Below, one piece after another: positions 46,501 through 56,400 of a stretch of 64,000 nt of DNA. The translations under genes and the position numbers were made by a program. The stretch lies in contig JAUJYZ010000731.1 in assembly GCA_033675265.1 (NCBI GenBank), positions 177,709 to 241,708 on the forward strand, in the 5' to 3' direction. The notes beneath the pieces were generated by a model. The model did not search any database. It was not told the DNA's origin and saw nothing but the letters and a program-made list of their open reading frames with translations. This DNA is from Actinostola sp. cb2023. Lineage: Eukaryota; Cnidaria; Anthozoa; Actiniaria; Actinostolidae. Every line of letters starts with the position of its first letter. Position 1 is the first letter of the stretch.

Positions 46501-49500
46501 GCATCTCTATCAGATCTACGTCCATGTCGTGATCTATCATAGTCTTTAGATTGTTTAGAGTCTTTTTCAGATTCTTTGTCCTTGTTTCTTCCATCATCAT
46601 CACGATAATCTCTTCTTGCGGTATCATCATCTTTGTGACGAGATGAATATCTTTCCCTTCCTCTGTCCTTATCGTCCTTTCTGTATCGTTCTCTGCCACT
46701 ATTTCGTCTCCACGACTTGCCTTTGTCATAGCTTCTATCTCTGTCACGAGCGTCATTAGTATGTTTCCTTTCAGAGTCCCTGAGGAATGGACAGAGAAAA
46801 TGATGAAAGACCTGAAGAAATTATTCTATGAAGACATGGGAAATAAAGACACTATTTGTGGAAAACTGAATGCAATAGAGCACGTACTCTTTCTCTGCCT
46901 CGACAATCAATGTTTCAAGTCGCTCTAAAGACTGAAAATAAGAAGAAATATTATTAATTACTACACGGTATTCATGATAAACCTCAGTGTTACTTGAATC
47001 AGAATGGCATGAGTATCACCCCTCCCCTCTTGGTCCCTTCACGTACTCCCCATCGATCACAAACTACATCTTCCAATGAGCATCCTTCTTCTTCAGCTTG
47101 TTCTTTAGACCTTTGTAGAGCTTTCTTCAACCACCTGACATCATACATTGTTGTAACATCAGACGATTTCTCACAGCTAGTTTGAGTTAGTTGTTCTGTT
47201 GGCAGACCTGTGCCTCCATCTTTCCAGTATGGATTTAATTCTTTGGAATGCTGTCCAGCCTAAACAATCAGATGTTACACTAGTTACCATCAGCTGTTAT
47301 GTTGGTGTCTATAGTTTGTTAAAGTGCTACTTGGACGAAAATCAGTCAAAATTTAAAATGAGCTGTAATTTTGCTGAAGTAATTTTGAACGACATATTAA
47401 TAACTGTTTGGCAGTGCATGTATGTTAAAATGTTGCTTTCATATTCCAATGAGAAGTACTGTTTTTCTAACGATTTAAGGATGGATCAATTGAGTAAATG
47501 ACGTCATTTACTCAACCCAATCCATCCTTAAATCGTAAGAAAAACAGTACTTCTCGTTGGAATATGAAAGCAACATTTTAACTTACTGCCAAACAGTTAT
47601 TAATATGTCATTCAAAATTACTTCAGCAAAATTTCAGCTCATTTTAAATTTTGACTGATTTTCGTCCAAGTAGCACTTTAAGTTTCTGTTCTGTCAGTAC
47701 ATCTATTCATTACACTTCGTGCAGCAAAGATGGACCTGATGCACATGTAGCAATTCAGAATCAATAAAATGTCGACAACCAGACAATGTAAAACATTGGG
47801 TACATTGTGGCTGAATTTTGATCGTGAACCTGACTATTTCCGAACACTAACTGAAGATTTGGACTATTTACATGCTTACTTACGGACTTACACACTTGAT
47901 GGCATATTGGCTATGTCTCTAAATAAAGACAGAAGACTGAAAATGACCCATAAAAGGTATGCATAAATTAAAAGAGCCGTTGAAGCCATGTTCATTTCAA
48001 CCCCTAAAAGGTACGACCATATATGGCAAAAAAGTGATTGTGCTGATATCGTTTAATCAGTGACTGGACAACATATTTCTTCTGTTCTTTCATGTTTGTT
48101 CAATAAAGAAAATAAATAACAATTGACCCTAAAAGGTACGGAGTGATGTTGCATAACTGACTTTTGATTCTGAATCCTAAAAGGTACACCCAATATAATA
48201 TTAATTCTGCATGCTCTGCCACAGGAAGCCCATCAAAAAGGAATGCACATATCTTTTTTATAGTCTGTCTGTCCCACAATGCTCTCATTTACCTAACTAA
48301 TCACTGTAAATAGTATCATTACAATAAGAATTCCTTGAGTACAAAGGCATTACTGAATTACTGCATTATTATCATCATCATTATTGATAAAGTTTTGAAT
48401 GATAATTAGTTTTCTGATCCAAGTTTTTATTCAATTCTTACCAGGTCTATGGTAGAGGGTTTTTTATCTTCTTCTATTTCTACTTCATCCACATTATTCT
48501 GTTCTTCCTGCTGTTTTGATGATTTGGAGATTCCTGAGAAGCTAGGGAACAACATCCAGCCATCTCTCTGTATAAAATAAACAAAGCAAAACAGTCAAAT
48601 CCTATCACATCGAATGGAAATAAATATCTCTTTCTGTGACAGCTTCATTTACTTGCAATACAGTCAAAATGATGTCTACTTACAAAATTTGCTGTTCATG
48701 CTAATAAGGTTCTCAGTACTAAAGCCTCGTCCTCACTAGTGACATAAGCACAAGCAACATACACAGACTCAGGACACCATTTATGCAATAGGTGTGACAA
48801 AAGACAAGCACTGTTAAAGAGCAATGCATTACTGAGTCTGCATATGTTGCTCATGCTTGTGCTTAATGTCGCTAACTAGTGAGGACCAGGCTTAAGAGTT
48901 TTAAACACCCACCCCAAAAAGTTATTTGAACAGGCGTGTAATGGCAACGCTTTTGTAGAAGTTGACACACAAAGACATATTATATTGTACAAAATGTATT
49001 TTTGAATTCCAGAGAACCCTGGGTTAAAGAAATCTCACCTGAGTTGTTGTTTCCTTGTTGTCTGGTTGTGAATTACCAGCATCTTTTTCAACCCACTCAT
49101 CAGACGAATCCTTTGAACATTTAAAAGGTAAAAATACACACAATCGGTAAGAAGGATAAATAAAGTTGTTTTCAAACAAAAAATTGGCTAAAGACCCAAT
49201 AATCTTATTCTATATTTATTTATATTCATAATTCAATTGATTGTTAATATTTATTGTAGATAGTTTAGATTAGTGGACAAGTGAAGAGCCACTCTGTGGA
49301 TATATTGTCCAATAAACCATTATTATTATTATTATTATTGTTATTAAAAATGCACAGCAATCCCAATCACCAGTTTCTGCAAAACCACAAGAAGCCTAAC
49401 TGCATGGCTGGTACACCAGTGGTATGGTTCTGTGCAAAGTCAAAAAGGCTACTACTGCTTATGGTACTTACTGAATCAGAGCTTGCTTCTTTCTCTTTTT

Positions 49501-51324
49501 TTGATTTCTTTTTAAAAATGAAAATAAATGCATTTTGTTTTAGAATTACTTTATGTACTTTTCTACTGTAATGTCATTTAACCCTTTGACTCCCACGGCG
49601 CCCGAAACCGCCCGTAAAAATCGATACTGCTTTGAAAAATTCTAACTTTCTGAATTTTCGTAACATCGATCTCATGGCCAGTTATTAGTGACAACTAGAT
49701 AACTCTTCATATTTTAACCTCAAGTAAACTGACTTACAGGTCCGATTTCTGGGCATTAGTTCAATTTGTTTGCCATAAAAATCAAAAATGCGTGTTTTTG
49801 ACGCAATTTTACACCTCGAAAATGAACGACATTTGACTTGGATTTTCTTCCAAAATACATCCTTGCGAAACAAAACGCCACTTTCTCAGCAAACTTCCAT
49901 CTCTCTTCTTGATATAGTCGTGAATTTTGCCCTCTCTTTTCCTTAACTCGCCGAACAATAGCCATTTCCTTAGGCCCACTTTCGCTAACACGTGTTTTCC
50001 TTCTGCACGCCCGAAAAGGATGCCGGGAAACATCCGGGAATTTCGGCATAGATCTCCCCCGAAAATCCCTCTTTTAAGAATATATAGAGCCTACAGGCAA
50101 AATATTGCACCGGTTGCATTCTTTACAAGTCCAAAGTCGCCAAAAATGCCTTTGTAGGTCCTGGAATCCACCACAGAAAGACCAGAGAGACGATTTCACA
50201 ATTGAGTCCGCCATTTTGAATTTCCAAACGGCAAAGTCGAAATCTGTTCGTGAATTCGTATCTAAACTCCTGAGTTCTTCCAGGAGAACGGTCTCTACCA
50301 CACCAGTCAAGCTTAATGATGCTGTCCTGGGGGCTTCTGTGGTGAATAATGGCTATAAACACTCTAAAAATGCAAACTTGACCGATCCTAGTAGCTACGA
50401 GATGCCGTTCCTCGAGGAGATTCACCAAAAGAGAAAGATTACGTCAGAACCTGAGCCCGTGGGCTTTCAGAACTGTCAAGATTTCCATGGAAACCCCTTA
50501 TATGGAATCGAAATTTCCTATGGCGTGATTAGGTCCAGAAAATCGCTAAAAAACTCAAAAATCTCTGGGTGTCAAAGGGTTAAAATGTTTTTAACTGATA
50601 CTTACATCAAATTAATTTTACCTTTTTATTCTTCTTGCTTTTCTTTTCTTTATTCTTCTTTTCCTTTTTTCTCTTCTTTTTCTATAAAATATAAATGTCA
50701 TTTTTTTAGACCAAGATCCACTCTATACATGTGTGTACAATTTCCTATAGCTTACAAATGTATTTATGTAGTACACATGAATGGGAGCATCTGACAGCTG
50801 ATGGAAAAGACAGATAGACAGACAGATCAATGGAAATACATAATGACAGACAGAAAGCAAGAATAAAAGACAGACAGAACTGGACATGTTGCATACATTA
50901 TTATCTATGAACAGACAGTGAGTATTAAACGTTGGAGATAAGACGTTCCTCACAATAAAACAATAAATATTATTTATGCTATTTTGCTGATCTAATCCTT
51001 TCCTTTCTTTCAAGTACATCGTAATAACATCATCAACAAAATACCTTCCGATGTTCATCGTCGTCAGTGGTAATCCTATCACTAACACTAGGTAGCATCC
51101 ATGTATCTTCGCCTGTTGCTTTTCGTTTCTCGCGTCTTCGTTCCTCTCTTTCGTAGTCTGCTTTCGCCTACAAAAGACCTATAATATCACAACCACACCG
51201 AGCAAGGCAAGCATTCCCAAGCTAGTTGTACCTGTTGTAGAAGTTGATCTCGTCCTCTTCGCTTTAGTTCTTTCTTTGCATTTAGTTCTGTTGTCGAGAC
51301 AAACTTTACAAATTGGTCCGCCAT
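40574..51324 (-). CDS. CWF19L2: CWF19-like protein 2 (lariat-debranching/splicing-associated factor)
   Basis: Nineteen exons on the minus strand give 908 codons with every phase consistent: 51324-51232, 51167-51045, 50681-50622, 49507-49472, 49110-49039, 48567-48442, 47259-47047, 46931-46888, 46779-46372, 45977-45587, 45231-45031, 44500-44360, 44012-43895, 43462-43368, 43087-42971, 41958-41920, 41628-41512, 41252-41070, 40723-40574. The family acts in late spliceosome/lariat turnover in the nucleus. Recognisable parts: GEDTWML near residue 50; Lys-rich KKKRKKEKK exon; [12 protein letters not shown]; an Arg/Asp/Lys-rich low-complexity exon; then CwfJ domain 1 with CRFC (about 687-690), GHCLIIP and ECIPVP, and CwfJ domain 2 with [17 protein letters not shown] and [10 protein letters not shown]. 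Length is close to human (894). Several introns carry foldback elements. Confidence 0.97.
41712..41896. mobile_element. MITE copy 3 of the CACTCATACGAAAACGACTCT family
   Basis: In CWF19L2 intron 16, ending 24 bp from exon 16. The right end (cccactcatacgaaaacgac) is identical to the copy at 355-511. It contains three 'gattggttga' type repeats. Confidence 0.75.
42020..42960. other. CWF19L2 intron 15, low-complexity and dispersed repeats
   Basis: ggggtcaccgtgct occurs at about 42228 and 42593. The block tcaaacgttccagtccaccc at about 42118 recurs at about 44722. No exon-like ORF with splice sites is seen. Confidence 0.55.
43590..43881. mobile_element. Foldback element in CWF19L2 intron 13
   Basis: Arms of about 110 bp: left aaagtgcacatgacgcg ... 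cgcatttgcgagttataaa, right tttataactcgcaaatgcg ... gcgtcatatgcacttt. The right arm ends 13 bp from the exon-13 donor. Confidence 0.85.
44690..44870. repeat. Poly-T and (AAT/ATT)n microsatellites
   Basis: A T-run at about 44690 is followed by the shared tcaaacgttccagtccaccc block, then ATT and AAT runs to about 44868. In CWF19L2 intron 11. Confidence 0.85.
45285..45570. repeat. 55-bp minisatellite built from CAGT/CAGC
   Basis: About four units containing cagtggtcgatcggttggtc and cagtcagccagtcgtccagt, in CWF19L2 intron 10. It ends about 17 bp from the donor of exon 10. Confidence 0.9.
47321..47680. mobile_element. Foldback element of about 360 bp in CWF19L2 intron 6
   Basis: Arms of about 175 bp: left aaagtgctacttggacgaaa ... 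tcaattgagtaaatgac, right gtcatttactcaacccaatc ... ttcgtccaagtagcacttt. The centre is a perfect aaatgacgtcattt palindrome. The arms are about 95% alike by eye. Confidence 0.88.
48720..48895. mobile_element. MITE of about 175 bp with CCTGGTCCTCACTAGT-type ends
   Basis: Left end aaagcctcgtcctcactagt followed by gacataagcacaagcaacat; right end atgcttgtgcttaatgtcgc then actagtgaggaccaggctt. In CWF19L2 intron 5. Confidence 0.82.
49577..50584. mobile_element. 1.0-kb TIR element in CWF19L2 intron 3
   Basis: Ends tttaaccctttgactccca and tgggtgtcaaagggttaaa are inverted with one or two mismatches. The interior has overlapping ORFs of about 100 codons on both strands, without a recognisable transposase. 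It nearly fills the intron between exons 3 and 4. Confidence 0.75.
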
Positions 51325-51420
51325 CTTGGATTACTGCTCATGGAGAAAACCGCTGAATGTGTTTTGGGGCTCATATGATTCGACCCAGTCTCTGCGCGAC
51401 CAACGTCAAAATCAGAAGTC
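51325..51420. promoter_or_regulatory. 96-bp bidirectional promoter between CWF19L2 and POT1
   Basis: The ATG of CWF19L2 (minus, 51324-51322) and the ATG of POT1 (plus, 51421) face away from each other with only 96 bp between them. No TATA box is seen. The 5' UTRs must be very short or overlap, or transcription must start inside the opposing gene. Confidence 0.75.
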
Positions 51421-51770
51421 ATGGCTGCAAAAAGGAAGAGGTTTGCGCCCCAGACACAAACTTCAAAGCTATGCTACACAAAGCTTGCTGATCTAAGCAA
51501 GAAAGAAAACAAGACAGTTAATATATTTGGTATTGTAAAGTTTTTTAAAAGTCCGTGTAAGAGCAAGGGTAGAGACTACTGCCTGACCCTAAGTTTAGTA
51601 GATGACTCATTCCAATCGACAGATGAGAGTTTGGTCTGCAATATATTTTCTCCGTGTGAAGATCAGTTACCTTTGGTTAAGTGTGTTGGAGATATTGTCC
51701 GACTTGCAGGAGTTCGGATCTCAAGATTCAGAGGAGAACTACAAGGCAAAGGAACAAGCACTCTCTCATG
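51421..51770 (+). CDS. POT1: Protection of telomeres protein 1, exon 1 (first OB fold)
   Basis: It starts MAAKRKRFAPQ. The OB-fold core is recognisable: TVNIFGIVKFFKSPCKSKG, DYCLTLSLVDDS, LVCNIFSP and VGDIVRLAGVRISRF, matching the N-terminal fold that binds G-rich telomeric single strand in the shelterin complex. The exon ends at TCATG|GTTGGT (51770, phase 2). Joined to the acceptor at 54301 this gives ELQGKGTSTLSWVTFDG, which aligns without gaps to the vertebrate segment of the same length ending LTFEG. The uninterrupted frame past 51770 is the intronic minisatellite and not protein. Confidence 0.87.
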
Positions 51771-52233
51771 GTTGGTACATGTACACCTGTGTGGGGGGGG
51801 GGGGGGGGGGGGGGGGGATGGTCTCGTGGTTGGTACTGGTGTGGGGGGTGGGGGTGTCTCATGGTTGGTACATGCACACCTTGTGGGGGGTAGGGGGGTC
51901 TCATGGTTTGGTACATGTTCACCTTGTCGGGGGGTAGGGGGGTCTCATGGTTGGTACTGGTGTGGGGGGTGGGGGGTCTCATGGTTGGTACATGTACACC
52001 TTGTGGGGGATGGGAGGTCTCATGGTTGGTGCATGTACACCTTGTGGGGGGGTGGGGGGTCTCATGGTTGGTACATGTTCACCTTGTCGGGGGGTAGGGG
52101 GGTCTCATGGTTGGTGCATGTACACCTTGTGGGGGGTGGGGGGTCTCATGGTTGGTACATGTTCACCTTGTCGGGGGGTAGGGGGGTCTCATGGTTGGTA
52201 CATGTACACCTTGTGGGGGGTGGGGGGTCTCAT
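51762..52233. repeat. G-rich minisatellite starting on the POT1 exon-1 splice donor, left part
   Basis: Units of about 40-50 bp contain gtctcatggttggtacatgt, acaccttgt and a G-run (ggggggtgggggg). The first unit includes the last bases of exon 1 (tctcatg) and the donor (gttggt), so every later unit repeats a copy of the exon/intron junction. Two alternating variants exist, 'catgtacaccttgtgg' and 'catgttcaccttgtcgg'. Confidence 0.9.
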
Positions 52234-53056
52234 ACATACATAAAGTTTATTTATAAACACGGTAAAATCATCAGTAGAAATACAATACAATGGTTATCTA
52301 AAATATTAAAATAAGTTACATCATATGTTACTGTTTTACATGATTGCCGTGTGGGAATCAAATGATCATAAAATTCCGTTAATTTCTCTCTTGAATTGAC
52401 CAAGCGAGCTGATTGACCTGATACTTTGTGGTAAGTCATTCCACAGTTTAGCACCGCTGTAAGAAAAGCTTCGCTTAAGGTAGTTAGTGCGTGGCTTGGG
52501 CAGTGCGAGTTTAATATCAGAATTTCGTAAATTATAATTGGTGTGGCGAAGAGTAAAGAGGTCTTGTAAGTATTGTGGGGCTAATTCATGGATGGACTTA
52601 AACATAAGCGTTACTTTTTGTTTTTTCCGGCGAACAGACACAGAGTGTCCCAGCATAATTCTTCAAGAAGAACGCTAGAGCTGAGGTGGTGTCAAAGTTT
52701 GCCCTCATGATAGCCCTTGCCGCACGATTTTTGCAGTTTTTGAATTTTGTCACTCAGATGGCCGCTTAGTCCATCCCATACTGCACTGCAATAATCAAAG
52801 TGTGGTAAAATTAGTGCTTTATAGACCAGGATAGCGACCGCCTGAGTGACAAAGGGTCTTAGTCGTTTAAGTGCACCTATAGCCGAAGCAATTTTCTTAC
52901 ATATTTCGTGAATGTGTTTACTCCAAGAGAGCCGATCATCTATAATGAGACCAAGGGATTTGGTGTGGTCGACTCTCTTGATTTTGGTGTTTTCGATATT
53001 TGCAACAATATCATAGTCCCCTTCAGTTAACAACTTCTGCCGGGAGCCTATGACCA
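52234..53056 (-). mobile_element. LINE (non-LTR retrotransposon) 3' fragment, C-terminus of reverse transcriptase ORF
   Basis: A minus-strand insertion of 823 bp splitting the POT1 intron array. The two ORFs (53057-52692 and 52656-52366) together read like the C-terminal part of a CR1/L2-type ORF2: SLGLIIDDRLSWSKHI, ICKKIASAIGALKRL, LPHFDYCSAVWDG, ELAPQYLQDLF, SGAKLWNDLP. A gap or frameshift separates them near 52660-52690. The 3' end is a short (TATG)-like tail at 52234-52245. It is 5'-truncated and inactive. Confidence 0.85.
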
Positions 53057-53239
53057 TACACCGTACACCTTGTGGGGGGTCTCATGGTTGGTACATGTTC
53101 ACCTTGTCGGGGGGTAGAGGGGTCTCATGGTTGGTACATGTTCACCTTGTGGGGGGGGGGGGGGGGGGGATCTCATGGTTGGTACATGTTCATCTTGTAT
53201 GGGTAGGGGGGTCTCATGGTTGGTACATGTATACCTTGT

Positions 53240-53270
<31 letters not shown>

Positions 53271-53300
53271 CGTGGGGGGGGGGGGGGGGGGGGGGGAGAT
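53057..53300. repeat. G-rich minisatellite, right part, with long G homopolymers
   Basis: The same tctcatggttggtacatgt units resume after the LINE, then collapse into G-runs of 15-30 bases (53149-53169 and 53239-53297). Homopolymers this long are error-prone in assembly, so the lengths are unreliable. Confidence 0.85.
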
Positions 53301-53870
53301 CACTTCTTTTTCAGTGCAAATTGACAAATTTCTTTCCATGCAGTGCTTGAGAAACAGATCCTATTGGTCAGCACATACATGTACCCATACCACTTATATA
53401 TGGGAGCACCATTCTCCACCCTCTTCAGCACCCCCCATCCCCCTTCCCCTTCTCCACCCTTTGAGACTAAGTGTTATACATACAGTGTTATCATCCACCT
53501 TAGTGATGTTTTTAACATAGTTTAAGTTTAAAGTAGTTTCACTGATCAGATATCAGGCAAAGGTGTCTGTCCAGCTTAATGGGGTGTTCGTCCAGAGATT
53601 ATTGACTGTGTATGTAATAAATATTATTGTTAAATATGCCAAGTAAGTTCATTTTTCCTGGCTTCTCATTGGACGAGATGATATCATGTAAAAGTAATCA
53701 GATTTTACTGTTTCTTGGCAATGGTGAACAGGCAACTATATACAATATATGTTGTGGACTGATCATAACAAGACCGGGAGTTATTTACCCAGTGTTAAGT
53801 GTTACTTATTGTCTTAGAAAGTGGGCTAAGAATGTTGTTGACCAAACACTTATCAACTGAGTAGACTACA

Positions 53871-54020
53871 GGCCCCGGTTGCACGAAAGGTGAATAGTGC
53901 TATCCACCGGATAAGTCCTATCCAACGGATAAAATTTATTGGATAACTGCATCAGTTTTATCCGTTGGATAGGACTTATCCGGTGGATAGTACTTATCCA
54001 GGCTTCTTACAATCGGGCCC
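53871..54020. mobile_element. MITE with GGCCCCGGTTGCACGAAAG-type ends and TATCC(A)CGGATAAG arms
   Basis: The arms (tatccaccggataagtccta; tcctatccaacggataaaat) repeat inverted around 53945. Outer ends ggccccggttgcacgaaa and cttacaatcgggccc are also inverted. In POT1 intron 1. Confidence 0.8.
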
Positions 54021-54301
54021 AGACATGTACTATACAGTCTCTAGTATTTCTATTTTTTAAGGCCACATTTGGGATATCACTTTCAAAATTATTGTCCAAA
54101 CAGGACATAAATGTAGTTTCTATCCAGTTGATAAGTTCATTTGACAAGACATCAAATGTGTATGTAGTACTGCCCTTTCTGTAAACAATAGCTACCTTGT
54201 GTGGTATGTGGTATGACATGTGTAACTCATTAACTCTAATGGCATTTCCAGTTGTTGTTTTTACAGGAAGACAATACTAATACAAAGTCTTTTCATTCCA
54301 G

Positions 54302-54328
54302 GGTGACCTTTGATGGTTTATTCCAGTG
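54302..54328 (+). CDS. POT1: POT1 exon 2 (candidate), followed by a frame break
   Basis: After a cattccag acceptor the sequence continues the exon-1 frame as (W)VTFDGLFQ and meets TGA at 54328-54330. One base out of frame, the text continues SSDPITYHNSPPEMSHIF, which has the length and some residues (P-I) of the OB-fold linker that should follow. The most economical reading is a one-base insertion between 54316 and 54327, from assembly error or mutation. A true short exon with an unseen donor remains possible. No later POT1 exons are recognised downstream. Confidence 0.5.
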
Positions 54329-54399
54329 ACCCCATTACATATCACAACTCACCACCAGAAATGTCTCATATTTTTAATCTCTCGCTGCCAAGGTGTTTC

Positions 54400-56400
54400 T
54401 GTCTAGTCAGAGCCGTGAAGCCTCCGCTGAATGTCTGATTGAGTACTGCACAGATTGTAACTGCTATGGGACAGTACGCACACCCAAATGTCAGTGCGTG
54501 ACTGTTTAGAGGAGACCGCCATCTTGCACGAACACTTTGAGACGTGCAGTGGAATCTATTAGCTAAATACAAGCAAACTGATGACCCGAGAGTGTTTGGT
54601 TCACACAGACAATTTGAAAACAGCCGTTTTTTCTACTACTGATGAGGCATTCTAACTGCGCATTCACTAGCAGAACAGCAGACTTGCAGACCAAGGCGAC
54701 TTTATATTTGTTCGCTAATAACCGCCCGGACAGTCGTACATAGCATTCACCAGATACCATCATGCCAAAGCGTGAGCTGCCAGCAGGAACAAAGCAATAG
54801 ATGAAGTACAAGTCTCCCCTCCTGTCTAAACCAGTTTTAGGCCACACGCCTAGATAGATGCGATGTTTCGACCTTTTTGTGTTTTTATGAAGCTAAAAAC
54901 AGAAAAGCAAAAAGCTGCCTTAGAATCATGCATCTTCGCTCCAACATAAATATTTAGTGTATAGGCTTTTTGATTTTAATTTCAATCTTTTTTTAATAGT
55001 AGCCTATGACCACGAAAAAAAAATAAAACACAGACTCTCTTTTCGTTGTTACTTTGCTTACTACGGAAAGCTACTTCAACATATTTAGCTTGGTTTACGT
55101 GTGGATTAATAGATTAAAAAGCTGCAATTGAGCTACTGGGAACATTTTTTGTATTGTCGTGCTATCAGAAAGCTATGGGCATCTTTAAGAGCAGGTTTGC
55201 ATAACCACGATGCCGACAATTCTGCTGCTCGGGTCAAACTATAGGAAATGTGATGTCATATAAGTTGTGCAAACAACAGCGGCCATACACAAACTTATAG
55301 ACGTTCACCGTGGCCATAATTAGCCACAGATCCAAATCTTGAGCCAGCGAGAGACTGCCGGAATGAAATGATGTTTATAAAATTAAATAGTTTTATTACG
55401 AAAGTAAGTGAGCCTGTGACATCGAAACAGCATGTTGGAATTAGTATATCTGTGCAAAGTTTTTGATGCTCGATTTGGCGGGCGAATTCATGTCCGCGCA
55501 ATTATAAACTTTTGAAAATTGTGCGTTAGTCCAGCCAAAATGTTCACATGTGAAGTGTCATATGGATTTGGTATGGACCAACGAGCTCAAAAAAATTACC
55601 AGAGATTGTATGGGAAAAATTAGTTCATCTTTGATGCACTACCTAGCATCGCTCAATATAATAAGCCGAAGTTCACCAAACTTTGAACAGACTAGCTACT
55701 AAGTTTGATCTGCTCTCTCAGAAACATGGATGCCAATTTTTACTAGTATCAAATTGAATTACGTATTTATAGGACTATTAGGACTACCAGTCCCGTGCTT
55801 CGTGTTTGGTTAAAATGGCTAATTGTACATTGGGCTCTCCAGTCTCTTGTCCGGTCGCTAACATGATTTGAGTTGGCAAAATGAGTATCTTTTTCAAACC
55901 GTCCCCCCCCCCCCCCCTGAAAAGAAAATGTTTCGCCACGCTTCAAAGTCGATGTTTAAATACAGCAAATAGTTCAGAATAATAAGAGCCAATACAACAT
56001 ATAATGTACAATAAAACAAGGATCGACCATTTCGTGTTTCATAGCGCCACTTCTTCAACGCACCACAAAATCCATTTGAATGCCCTATCAGCATACATGC
56101 GTTTGTCAACATGGTGCAGATATATAGCCGGACCAATGTAGTGATTGACAAGGCATGACTGTCAACTTTGTTCAAATGTTTTGGAGAGAAGCTATCCTTG
56201 TGAACAATGTACATTTAGTTAAAAAAAAAAAAAAAAAAAAAACAAAAAACAAAAAACTGTGCGATCCCGTCTACTTCTCCAATATTGCTCACATTAGTAA
56301 CAATGGAAATACACTGATCAGGCATGTCACTCATTCTCGGTGATGTTGTCGCCAAGTAAAAGCTAAACTATAGGGGAGATAAAGTTTTTAGATAAACATA
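54400..56400. other. Non-coding stretch downstream of POT1 exon 2
   Basis: No exon, array or inverted repeat is recognised, apart from a C-run at 55903-55917 and an A-run at 56221-56241. Confidence 0.4.

Noticed and set aside
51771..52314. C-terminal part of the 297-codon POT1 ORF
   Set aside because: It is the read-through of the G-rich array; the exon-2 join restores the conserved OB-fold sequence.
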